24,173 bases of DNA from Gnetum montanum (lineage: Eukaryota; Streptophyta; Gnetopsida; Gnetales; Gnetaceae). The stretch spans positions 135,023-159,195 of the forward strand of contig MNCI01011844.1 in assembly GCA_015680685.1 (NCBI GenBank), in the 5' to 3' direction. This document shows positions 1 through 9,090 of this stretch, piece after piece; position 1 is the first letter of the stretch, and every line of letters begins with the position of its first letter. Under the pieces are notes generated by a model. The model worked only from the letters and a program-made list of their open reading frames with translations. It had not been told where the DNA came from and made no database searches. The position numbers were made by a program, and so were the translations under genes.

Positions 1-1621
1 CATCCATCCATCAAGTCTATGGTTTCCCTTGGCTTGGAAATGTACGGTTCCCTTCCAATAAGAACTTTAATGAACTAGTGACTAGGCATTTCTCAAACTA
101 AGGAAGGACCCAAGGATTGCAAAGGGTGTGACTTCAAGGGAACTTGATGCTTTTGTGCTGGTCATTCACTTGGGTGCTTGGATGTTTACTTCTTGAGTTT
201 TATTACCGTTCCGATGTTATCCATTCTTCGGAAGTTGAGACAATAAAAATAAAGAAGTCTTTGCATGGTGTGGTCCCCACGCATAAACATATAAAACACA
301 ATTAAAAAACAAAGTGAGGATTCAAAGCACACCCCTTAGATGACATAAAATTTGGGCTGCAAGCACTGGTTATGGAACCAAAGTGTTCCCTCTAACTAAG
401 GCCCTTCCTGCTTCCCATTCTCTCCTTTGTTTCGTCGGAATGGTGGTGGCTCTTTGAAGATGCATCCTTGTTATCCAAGTGGATGATTTAGCCAAATGCA
501 TTGATGCGAAGTCACTAGAAGTGGTTGGTTTAAGCCCGAGTTGGAATGAGATTCACCCAGTCACATTAATCATCAAACACACAATGGGTTGTACACCACC
601 TTGTTCTTGGGATTCCATTCCACTTCCCTTCTCTCCACCCTTCTCTCCACTATTCACCTCATTGTCGGTTGTATCATTAGTGTATATATTTTGGTTGATG
701 CATTGTTTTCTTTTTGGTAAATTCTTCCGGTTAAGACTTTAACTCTGATTCCAAAGGACATTCCCTGAGCCTACGAACTCCTTGAATGTGGGATTGTCAA
801 GGCATTAAGGGCATGAGCCTGCTTTGGGGAGGACCCACTGACAATCCTAGTTGGAACATTAGTTAACTTCTTTTCCTTAACATTTTTACAATTAATTTTC
901 TTTTTGTTCATTTCCATCTTGACATCCACTTCACTGATTGCATAGTTGTCCCTTTTTACCTATCTTCCTTACTCCTTTTCTTTCTCCATTCTAATGCTAC
1001 CGGAGGTTCACGATTAGTCATGGGGGTACAGGGCCTAATTTTTCGATTTTTCTTCTAAGCCCCGAATTTTTTTGTTTCTCTTCCTAACCCCTACACCTTC
1101 GGTACTCAACAATAACATCTTCCCAGATCCATATCAACCATACCACAACCTAGCCAATGAACCTAAACCGAAGCAAGGTATTATTTACTTAATGATTCAA
1201 TTACCCTTGCTAATATATGATTGTGTTGTGTGTGCAGATGGCAATCATACAACAATGAAATTGATCTGGCGCAAACACTTGGAATGGAGCAGCACTGAAG
1301 CGGCTATGCAAGGAGCAGAATTGATAATGTGCTTACAGATGGACAACAGAAGGCACAACCTAGGCATTGGCAGCAGCAAGACTCTTCTCTCTTCTTCTCT
1401 TCTATTCTCTCTCCTCTTTTCTCTCAGCTGCCAAATGTGGCCTGATGTCATTGTAATAAGGTGTTCCCCCTTGTTGTCATGAACACCAATTGTGTCAAGT
1501 CTTGTAATAAGGAACCGTTCACATGTCATTCCATTAGTTCCATTTTCCCTCAATAATCCCATACCTACCTGATACCATTGTAAGGAACTCAAGGATGAGT
1601 TTTCATTTAGTCATGGGGGTA
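1..1621 (+). mobile_element. 3' internal (untranslated) region of an LTR retrotransposon
   Basis: This stretch lies directly upstream of a polypurine tract and an LTR, so it should be the downstream interior of a plus-strand element whose coding part lies left of the window. It is clearly richer in GC than the rest of the window. No open frame in it resembles gag or pol. Around 815-835 there is a TTTGGGGAGGACCCACTGA segment that recalls the TTGGGAGGCAACCCA box often found just after pol in plant Tat/Athila elements; that link is inference. A pyrimidine tract (about 1381-1427) ending in CAG looks like an intron 3' end but has no supporting exon. A 15-bp motif, TTAGTCATGGGGGTA, occurs at 1014-1028 and again at 1607-1621. 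The short open frames here (for example 479-742 and 1072-1482) show no domain. Confidence 0.5.
1607..1621 (+). other. Polypurine tract abutting the 3' LTR
   Basis: The sequence TTAGTCATGGGGGTA ends one base before the LTR start TGATGAG. A G-rich run at this place is the expected primer for plus-strand DNA synthesis in LTR retrotransposons. The same 15 bases occur at 1014-1028, where no LTR follows. Confidence 0.6.
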
Positions 1622-1647
1622 TGATGAGACACGACATGCATAGCACC

Positions 1648-1740
1648 GCGATATCACGTACGCGATATCGCAGCCGCCACGATATCGTATCCCCTGCGAT
1701 ATCGTGTCTTCCGCTATGATATCGCGTATGCGATATCGCA
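1648..1740. repeat. Cluster of six GATATC palindromes in the LTR
   Basis: GATATC occurs at 1650, 1664, 1681, 1698, 1718 and 1732, a spacing of 14-20 bp, mostly inside larger palindromes such as GCGATATCGC (1662-1671) and TGCGATATCGCA (1729-1740). The block is rich in CpG in a window that is otherwise poor in it. It lies in the presumed U3 promoter part of the LTR, so it could be a protein-binding array, but the function is unknown. Confidence 0.75.
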
Positions 1741-1930
1741 ATCCGCCACCATATCTATCAATAAGAGGCAGCACTCCCTTCATTTTCCAATCCTAGCTAG
1801 AAGTAGCGAAGCTCTGGCAGTTTGAACACTCCAGAGTTAGAATTTTTCCCATGTGCCCGCAGTAGGAGTCCTAGAGTGAACGGCTCTTTATTCAAGCAAC
1901 TTTGTAACCTGAACACAAGTTGTGTATGGC

Positions 1931-1936
1931 AATAAA
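1931..1936 (+). terminator. AATAAA polyadenylation-type signal within the LTR
   Basis: AATAAA lies in the middle of the LTR, downstream of the putative promoter block and in the orientation of the element. This is the expected place for the R-region poly(A) signal. The motif alone is weak evidence. Confidence 0.3.
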
Positions 1937-2496
1937 GATAAACTTGATTGGATAAACCTTGCAGTACATGGTTTTATTTTGTTTTTATTTATTGCTTTCC
2001 TAGTGCACATGAGTACAACTTGATTACAAGCATCTACGGATGTGTACGGCGAATCAAGGAATCGGCTGCTTATCACACTTAGGCTAAATAGGTGCCTCAG
2101 TATGACCACTTCGAGCACGTGCGTTACGCGCGGTGATCCCAGCAACGATTAGCGTTTGGTAGCCGTGGTTGCATCGGTTCAGGGTATGTACGGTAAGTGG
2201 GAACGGATGCTGACGCTAGTTAATTTAGACTGAGGACATTAGTTAGAGTTAGTTAGTTTCTCAACCCTTTCCCTCATAGCTTAGGAGATAAACCAAAAAA
2301 TACCAAAAAAATCATATACCTCAGACTTGCTTAACCATACACCGTGACACTTACAAGCAAGCCTGGGAAGACAACGAATGATTAACCCCAAGTGTTCCTT
2401 GTGGCGTTAAGGCATTTAGTCTGCGGAGTTCGACCAGATCATGCATACACACTCATATTCGTATGGTTGAGTGTAGGGGTACCTCGCCACTCATCA

Positions 2497-3276
2497 ATAA
2501 GCATCTAGTTTCACTTTTCATACATGTCCTGAACCCACATATTTGCTACCAAGATTACTAAGCACTACACTACTAGGCAAACCAAGTTATAATGCTGCTA
2601 GGATTACCAAGTGAATACATGTTTATGCTTGAAGTGGTCATACTTATGTATTTAATCTTTTTAGCTTAATTAATTAATGAATCACTTCAAGTCTAATCTA
2701 TCTTAATTAATTGCATATTCAATGAAAACAATAAATGCATAAATGAATCATTAACCTATTCTAAGTGTTGTAAGGTTTGATCAAAAGGCTTGTCTTTATT
2801 GCTATACAAACTGGTATGTTCAGGTACAATAGTGCTTGAATAAAGATCCATACACTTTCTAACTACTACTACTAGCACTCAGAGAAATATTCTAACTTTC
2901 AAATGAAAAACTTGTAAGATCTCTACTACTACTTTGACAAGACATGCCATCAACATGGTTGGGGAGTGCATGTTTATAGACTTTATTAGAGAGCTACGTT
3001 GATGGGGCCCCATAGTCATAGCAAACACTACATCGACATGGCCCCATTGATGCGACAACACCATGTAAATGAGACTAGATCGATGGGGGCTTGTCAATGA
3101 GAATCTATTGACACAACATTTTGATGCTTCATCACCCTCTTGTACTCTAGCTTATGTTGTTTTTTTTATTTTCCAACAAAACAAAACACATAAACAAGTT
3201 AGTGCACATCACATGCTTAAACTAATTGGACCCCTTTGTTTTTACTTTTGAATTATTTATGATTTTTTCAATAAAC
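2497..3276. other. Flanking DNA right of the LTR, no gene seen
   Basis: The base composition shifts to AT-rich directly after the LTR. No coding pattern or RNA gene is visible. A small GC-rich patch at 3001-3090 contains the 12-bp palindrome ATGGGGCCCCAT (3002-3013) and related GGCCCCAT segments nearby. Confidence 0.6.
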
Positions 3277-3425
3277 TATTTTCATAAGCTACCTTTATTT
3301 TTTCCTTCACAACTAATGTCATGAAGTTTAATCATGTGTAACAAACACATTATTTTCATAAGATACCTTTATTTTTTCCCTTCACAACTAATGTCATGAA
3401 GTTTAATCATGTGTAACAAACACAT
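3277..3425. repeat. 74/75-bp tandem duplication, two copies
   Basis: Copy one is 3277-3350 and copy two is 3351-3425. They differ by one substitution (AAGCTACC versus AAGATACC) and one extra C in the second copy. Each unit runs from TATTTTCATAAG to ACAAACACAT. Neither copy is coding. The near identity points to a fairly recent local duplication compared with the decay around it. Confidence 0.95.
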
Positions 3426-5721
3426 CAGGACTTCAAATCAAAATTTGTTGGAACCTACAAGATTCTTATCATTTTCTCTACACATTCACACCTCAAAATG
3501 CAATATAGCACTATAGTACAAATGCATAAATACCAAAATCACACATAAAGCATAAATACATGTTGGATAGGTTCTCTTGTAACCTAGTCCAATACCTCTG
3601 CCAACAACCTCACTTGTCTAACACATCACATAGGGCTAGTGTACATAATCCTATTAGTTAATCATGTAAAGACATCATAATCATAACATAAATATTAAGC
3701 CTCATAACATATAAAAAACATTTATATTACATTAACTCGTCTCTAACAACCCACCAAGACTCCACACGTAATGTATAAATCATAAGCACATGGCCATACC
3801 TAATGTCTTTAAATGGGCTATAACAGGGACTATCAATGTTGGGCCCTAGAATCTTGTGACCTAGGATCATAGGAAACAAAGTTGTTTCTCAAAATAGGGT
3901 TTAGGTTCTTGCTAGTCTTCTAGCAACACCAAGGCCCAGATACCTTCAAATAAACTCAGTGGTTATGAAGCAAACTAAACATGAGTATGTTCTTGCTATT
4001 GTGAATGTTGAAATGCTTGGGTTCATGTATGAAACTGTAAATGACTATCATAAAAAGAAATTCAACTAGCTTTTTCAAATACAATGAGTCTTTTAAGGTT
4101 TCTATTTTGTTAGATTATTTAGTCTATATATCCCCTATAGTACACTATTTTAAACACATAAAATTTCACAAAAATGGTTGAGCATGATTCTGCCAATCTA
4201 CTCCTAGTTTCCCCTAGAGAGAAAATTCCATAAGCAAACCAAAAATAGAGTGAGATTCAATGGATTTTAGAAAGAGAAAAAAAGAGAAAATATATTTGTA
4301 TAAATCTCAAACATTTAGGCAAGATAAATTGAACACAATGAAACACTTTGCAATAAAGCTATTCGAACTCAATATAAGTTTTACAAATTTTCCAAACCTT
4401 CTAAGCTTGACCAGCAATTTTGTAAAAGATAATATTATTCACTACCAAAACACTTTTTTAAACCACTAGTATAGCTTTAGTTTGGCTAGTTAACAATTGT
4501 CAAGAGTTGCAAACACTAGAACTAGCAAAAAAATTTAACAATTTTAAAATTAAAATTTGAAGGCAATGAACTTTAGAAAAATGAAGTTGTTTCAAACAAT
4601 CCAACGTATCAAAGACTGTCTAGATCCTCTAAACTCAAATAGGAAATTTCAATAAGAAATTGCTATTAAATTGCTCTAGATGCTTTTCCAAGATAACATA
4701 ATCTGCTATATGGAAAACCTTAATAGAATTCTAATATTTCACAAAATAGAACTATATGAACAATCTAGAAAATCTCAAAATTAAATGCCAAGCACATTAC
4801 TATCTAGACGATTAGCTAAATAACTAGAACAAAATGGCAAAAAAAAGACTCATAGGATTAAAACAAAGTAGCTGAATTGATATCTTTAGCAATCCATACT
4901 TTTTACAATCTTCAATATTCTTCTAAGTATCTTCTTTTTCTTCTCTCCCCTTAATTCTACCTTTGAAGCCTTTTTATAGTAGCTTCATATTAGTTATAAT
5001 CATCATTGAAGGTTAAGGTGACTATCAAATATATAGGGAATTTATTCATAACTACCTTTAGAAGTTCTAACTTCTATAAGGAGTTATGAGAAAATCACGC
5101 CATTGTTAGTAGGTGTCTTATGGTAAACACAATCTTACAAATATCAATAGGATCTATTTATAACATTCATGAAAAATTTTAATTCCCATAGAAACTAAAG
5201 CTATATTTATCAACTAATTATAAATTCCTTCTTTTTTAAACCGTAAACCTTCCTTTTTAAAATTACTAGTTATGATTCAAATAAACTATAAGTTTTGCTT
5301 ATAATAATTTATTTTAAAATAAAATTATTATTAAGGCCATGTGAACTTAATATGCATGAGTTCACATTTGGTGTGCCTTTACATGGGTGTGTAGGCTTTG
5401 TGACTATCATGTCTACTATTGTGCTTCCTTCATCATGCATGGTTCTTGAACATCTTGCATCCCTTGCTTTTGCTCATGAATCCTACTGTTGAGGTTTAAT
5501 AGGCATGGCACTCTTGTTGGCATTGTTCCTGGTCTTTGCATTTACTATTCTACTTGGTGTTTCCCCAAAATGGCCATCAATGATGTCGAACAAGGAATTG
5601 TAGATTTAGGCCCTTCTCTAGTTTCCACCACATTGATACCCTACAAACACATGACCTTTTGTATGGTGAAATGAGTGGTTGGAGTTCAAGAGGTGTTGCC
5701 ATTAAAATTTCTAACACTACT
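3426..5721. other. AT-rich DNA without recognisable genes
   Basis: I see no domain, RNA gene or terminal repeat in this stretch. Short open frames at 4260-4469, 5295-5492 and 5489-5674 have low-complexity or unrecognisable translations and no supporting context. The segment is best regarded as old, unclassified repeat or intergenic DNA. Confidence 0.55.
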
Positions 5722-5784
5722 ATGATTATTAAAAAAATGGTTGTAGAGGATCTTTAACTCTACAACCATTTTTTTTATAATCAT
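5722..5784. repeat. Long hairpin: 27-bp arms, 9-base loop
   Basis: The left arm at 5722-5748 and the right arm at 5758-5784 are reverse complements with a single mismatch in the A/T-rich part; the loop is GATCTTTAA. The pairing stops sharply at both outer ends. The core of each arm contains TGGTTGTAGAG or its complement. It could be a small inverted duplication, the remnant of a fold-back element, or a source of small RNA if transcribed. No flanking target-site duplication is obvious. Confidence 0.9.
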
Positions 5785-6505
5785 TTGGAGGCCATTGTAA
5801 ATTGAATACGGCATTATGAGTTGTAATTGCCGCATGGCATAAGAATGGGTCTATACGTGATGAAGTTACTTGTTAGTTTTCCTAAGAAATTCTTGCATAT
5901 TTTTTAGAAAAAAATGGATGCACAAATTTATCTATTTTGTTTTTGATCATCATCATTCTTTAAAACATCCAATTTACCACTAAATCTAAAACTGATAAAA
6001 TGATGCAATGTAAGTACCAGATTCTCACTATTTCACTTTGAAATAAATAATCTAATTCTTATCTTCCAATCACCATTAACAATTTAAATTGGGCAATTTA
6101 GTTCTCACCATTATGCCATAAAATCTACTCCATCAAATGGTATAAATGTGACAACAAGTAGTAGATGCATTATCTTCTAAATGCCAAATTATTTATTATT
6201 TATAAGGAAAACATTCTTTAGATAATTCCTAACAATCCTTATGATAATCATTACTTAGCCCATTGGAAAACTCTTTTCATTAAGTTTGACCTTTGTTTTT
6301 TATCATAACATTCTATCAAATGTCAAGCCATATCTAATCTTATCTCTTCTTCTAAATCTAATAATGTTGTTCATAGCTTATATGGTGGCATGAAGGATTC
6401 AAATGATATTCTTTATTTCAATGAAGCTCATACCTCTTTTAAATCTAGTGTAGCATGTGTCCCTATGCTTTTTACTAAACACTTTCTTTATAGAGCTTAA
6501 ATCTT
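5785..6505. other. AT-rich segment upstream of RNase H fossil
   Basis: By position this should hold the reverse transcriptase and the first part of RNase H of the element read further right. I could not find RT motifs here. Possible in-frame fragments near 6360-6480 are too decayed to assign. Confidence 0.4.
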
Positions 6506-6760
6506 GGTTTTCCATATATCAATAATGTAGTTGAATATGAGGCTATAATCCATAGTCTCATGTACTTTTACAAAACCATGTTTATGGTGATGCTCAGATC
6601 ATCATAAACCAAGTTAATTATGAATATGACTATAAAGCTTCTTACCTTTCTCCTTGTCTATAAATGGTTAAGGGACTTATTGCATTTTTTATATACATAA
6701 AACATGCTAGTTGATGCTTTGCAAACATTGGCAATTGATGGTGATTCATTTTTTATATGA
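6506..6760 (+). pseudogene. Ty3/Gypsy RNase H fossil (C-terminal half)
   Basis: The translation at 6506-6562 reads GFPYINNVVEYEAIIHSL, matching the plant retroelement RNase H segment usually written FPxxNNVAEYEALI, which carries the catalytic glutamate. A change of frame follows, then 6583-6680 gives YGDAQIIINQVNYEYDYKA, corresponding to the usual GDSxLIIxQVNGEYxxK strand with its aspartate. Around 6706-6757 DALQTLAIDGDS matches the DALATLAS end of the domain. At least one frameshift and several stops make it non-functional. RNase H removes RNA from the RNA-DNA hybrid during reverse transcription. It lies about 280 bp before the integrase fossil on the same strand, the order expected for Ty3/Gypsy pol. 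Confidence 0.7.
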
Positions 6761-7040
6761 GATCAACTTGTGCAATCTATTTTCTTAATGCCTATCACAC
6801 AATCTCCTAATATCTTGGATAACATTATCAAAACAAATCATAAGAAACAGTAATATGCTAATCTTCTTCATTATCTTACTATTGAAGAATGCTTAATTAC
6901 CTAACAAACACTTAAAAGGATGCTTTACACAAACGTAGTTGACATTTCTAATTAGTAAATCTTGATATTTTTTGTTAAGTTTCTTCTATGAATATTCTTC
7001 TACATTGTCTTGCCTAGCTAAGGATAAGATAGTTCTTGAT

Positions 7041-8056
7041 TAAGTTCATTCAGGAGCTTATGGTGAATACTTAGAATCATATTCATTAACTACTTGTATT
7101 ATCTCTCTAGGCTATTGGTGGCCAACCTTAGCTAAAGATACTTGTAATATAGTCACAATATGTAACACTTTTTTAAGACATGTACCACTTATTCATCTTC
7201 CTTTACAAAAGCTTAATATATTCTAGATCACATGGCCTTTTAAAAAATGAGGTTTATATCTTATTAGTGCTATTAATCCTTCTTCAATTGTTGGATATAA
7301 ATTTATTTTGATTACTACAAAGTATTTTACCAAGTAGTTAGAAACTTTTCTTTTGCATTCCATAAATCTCCACTTCATTTGTTATTTCATTCTTGATCAT
7401 ATTACAACTTGCTTTAGTTTACCTCTCCAAATTATAGCTTACAATAAACCTTCGTTCAAAAGTAAAGAGGTAGCTAATTAGTACTCTATGTATCACATCA
7501 TTCAATCATTTTCTTCACCTCATTACCTTCAATCTAATGGTCAATCCAAATCCACTAATAAAATTCTCATCCATTTCCTTGATACCATGGTTAATAAAAC
7601 CCAACATAATTGGCACATACAGTTATTCCATGCTCTTTGAGTCTATTGTACTACCTTTTGTATAACTATTAATCATATTCCATATCTTCTCATTAATGAT
7701 TCTAAGGTAGTCTTACTAGTTGAAATACACATCCAATCTCTTCATGTTGCTTTACATGATTGGTATTTAAATTGAGACAACAATAGCATGTGATGTATTG
7801 AGTTGGATCTCCTTGAAGAAAAATTACAATTTGCTCTTCAACATCTACATGGATATTAGGAATACATTTAACATCATTATTCTACACACATCCAAATTAT
7901 AAATAATCATGAAGATGATCTAATCCTTTTCCATTTACCGGAGATACAAATATTTCCCCCAACTGGTAGGATCCTTTTCTTGTGGTTTAGTCTTTGTAAA
8001 ATGATGTCTATATTTTGTTTGATCTGGAAGAAAATTAATTTCTAGATGCTATTGAT
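7041..8056 (+). pseudogene. Ty3/Gypsy integrase fossil, catalytic residues lost
   Basis: One reading register runs for about 1 kb. From 7044 it reads VHSGAYGEYL, a degraded HHCC zinc-binding module (one His and one Cys replaced), then YWWPTLAKDT at 7113. The core follows with INPSS, YKFILITTKYFTK, then PSFKSKEVAN, SSPHYLQSNGQSKSTNK, NWHIQLFHAL and VVLLVEIHIQSLHVALHD, all matching plant Tat-type integrase. The D,D35,E triad sits at 7257-7259 (Tyr), 7440-7442 (Tyr) and 7548-7550 (Lys), so all three acidic residues are changed although the 35-residue spacing is exact. After about 7800 the same register continues into a degraded C-terminal GPY/F-like module. About a dozen in-frame stops are present. 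In an intact element this enzyme inserts the cDNA into the host chromosome. Confidence 0.85.
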
Positions 8057-8214
8057 AGAAGTTTTTTAAATTACTACTACATATATTCAGCTACTTTATT
8101 AAACATTCTAACTATTTTAGGTTGAGCATGTATTCTCCCAATGGCATTTTATTTTTTATCAGCTCTTTTATACTACGATCAAATAGGTACTACATCAAGA
8201 TAATAGGTTTTTAT

Positions 8215-9090
8215 CAAACCCTATTTTATTTGCATCATTTCATTTACTATTCTCATTTCTATCTCATGATCTTCTATCTTTATAGCTATTTTCTACATAT
8301 TTCCCTATTCTATCTATCTCATTCTACTTTATGTACCTAGCAGAATTACTTAGGCTTTTGAGTGGATGAATAGCTCATTGCTTTATGCAAGGATGTGACT
8401 GAGTGTATTATTGAGTGGAACAAGAAAGGATTACTATTTCAATAATATATGTAAGAGTTAGCCATGTCCTAGTTCTGTAGCATAGCATTGTCCTCATGAT
8501 AGGTATATGGTCAATGTCCTCTTTTCTCTTCTTTCTTTCCTACTATTTGTTTCTACATACTATAATCTCTAATTTCATGTACTATATTTCTTTCTCTTTC
8601 TCTCATCCTCTATTCTCATCTATTCCCATTCCTCTCTATATTCAACATTAATAAGGAAAATGAGTATCTCTACCCCAATGCAATAAGAAAGTGTTGAGTG
8701 TACAGTGACGTAAGAAGTATGAATCTTTTTATAACTACGGCAAGGAAGAGATCAATTTTAGGAATCTAGTCATGTCCCATTTTCGCAACACAACATCCCT
8801 CAATTAGTGTATTAGCAATTTCCCTACCATACTTTTCCCTTTGTTTTTATTGCTTCATATTTTTTCTTTCATCTATCTCCTTATCATTCTCTATCTCTTT
8901 CTACTCTTATGATCTACATTCGGATGGCTATACAAGTATCTTTGCTTTCCTTTTGTGAGAATGTGATTAAGAAAATTAAGTGAATTACAAAGTTATTTTT
9001 TTACATTTTTGTATGCTTCCTAGGATCTAGCCATGTCCCACTTCTATGGCATAGTACTTCCCTCTAGGTGTATTGGCAATATCCCATACT
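8215..9090 (+). repeat. Three-unit tandem array in the 3' UTR position
   Basis: A conserved core beginning TAGYCATGTCC recurs with CATGTCC at 8463, 8771 and 9032, so the period is about 308 and 261 bp. Each core continues with a similar segment (GCATAG...CCCTC...TATTGGCAATxTCC), then a pyrimidine-rich TTTCTCTTTCT stretch, then a purine-richer GAGTATCT...GAATGTGA-like part. The units are diverged. They lie immediately after the integrase fossil and before a possible LTR. Tandem repeats in the region between pol and the 3' LTR are a known feature of plant Tat/Ogre elements. The open frame 8122-8340 is only a shadow of the pyrimidine-rich part. Confidence 0.7.

Larger units (their letters stand above)
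1622..2496 (+). mobile_element. 3' LTR, 875 bp, TGATGAG...CTCATCA
   Basis: The segment begins TGATGAG and ends CTCATCA, a perfect 7-bp terminal inverted repeat that includes TG...CA, and a polypurine tract sits immediately to its left. The right end has the local style of plant Tat/Athila-type LTRs (a GTTCGACC-like box, then TGTAGGGGTACC and CTCATCA). No primer-binding site follows the right end, as expected for a 3' LTR rather than a 5' LTR. Inside are a GATATC-rich block (1650-1737), a CTATCAATAAGAGG segment at about 1755 that could be a weakened TATA region, and an AATAAA poly(A)-type signal at 1931-1936. The five bases before it (GGGTA) and after it (ATAAG) do not match, which fits a 3' LTR still attached to its interior and argues against a solo LTR. 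The partner 5' LTR would lie outside the window. Confidence 0.7.

Noticed and set aside
479-742. Plus-strand open frame of 87 codons
   Set aside because: No domain, low-complexity Ser/Pro/Phe tail, and it lies in the untranslated interior before an LTR.
1381-1430. Intron 3' splice site with pyrimidine tract
   Set aside because: No coding exon follows and no matching donor could be justified.
1072-1592. Overlapping open frames on both strands (1072-1482 plus, 1245-1592 minus)
   Set aside because: They are antisense shadows sharing a pyrimidine tract, have no recognisable motif, and lie in the 3' UTR next to the polypurine tract.
1648-1740. Replication origin or CRISPR-like array
   Set aside because: The units are palindromes of one short word without unique spacers, and the setting is a plant LTR.
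1622-2496. Solo LTR
   Set aside because: A polypurine tract abuts the left end and the 5-bp flanks GGGTA and ATAAG do not match.
3001-3090. GGGGCCCC palindrome cluster as a regulatory element
   Set aside because: Only one 12-bp palindrome and loosely related words; too short to separate from chance.
6506-8056. Integrated plant pararetrovirus (Caulimoviridae) copy
   Set aside because: An integrase follows RNase H; pararetroviruses lack integrase, so a Ty3/Gypsy retrotransposon fits better.
8122-8340. Open frame of 72 codons rich in Ile, Phe, Tyr and Ser as a membrane protein
   Set aside because: It is a pyrimidine-rich unit of the 3' UTR tandem array read as protein.
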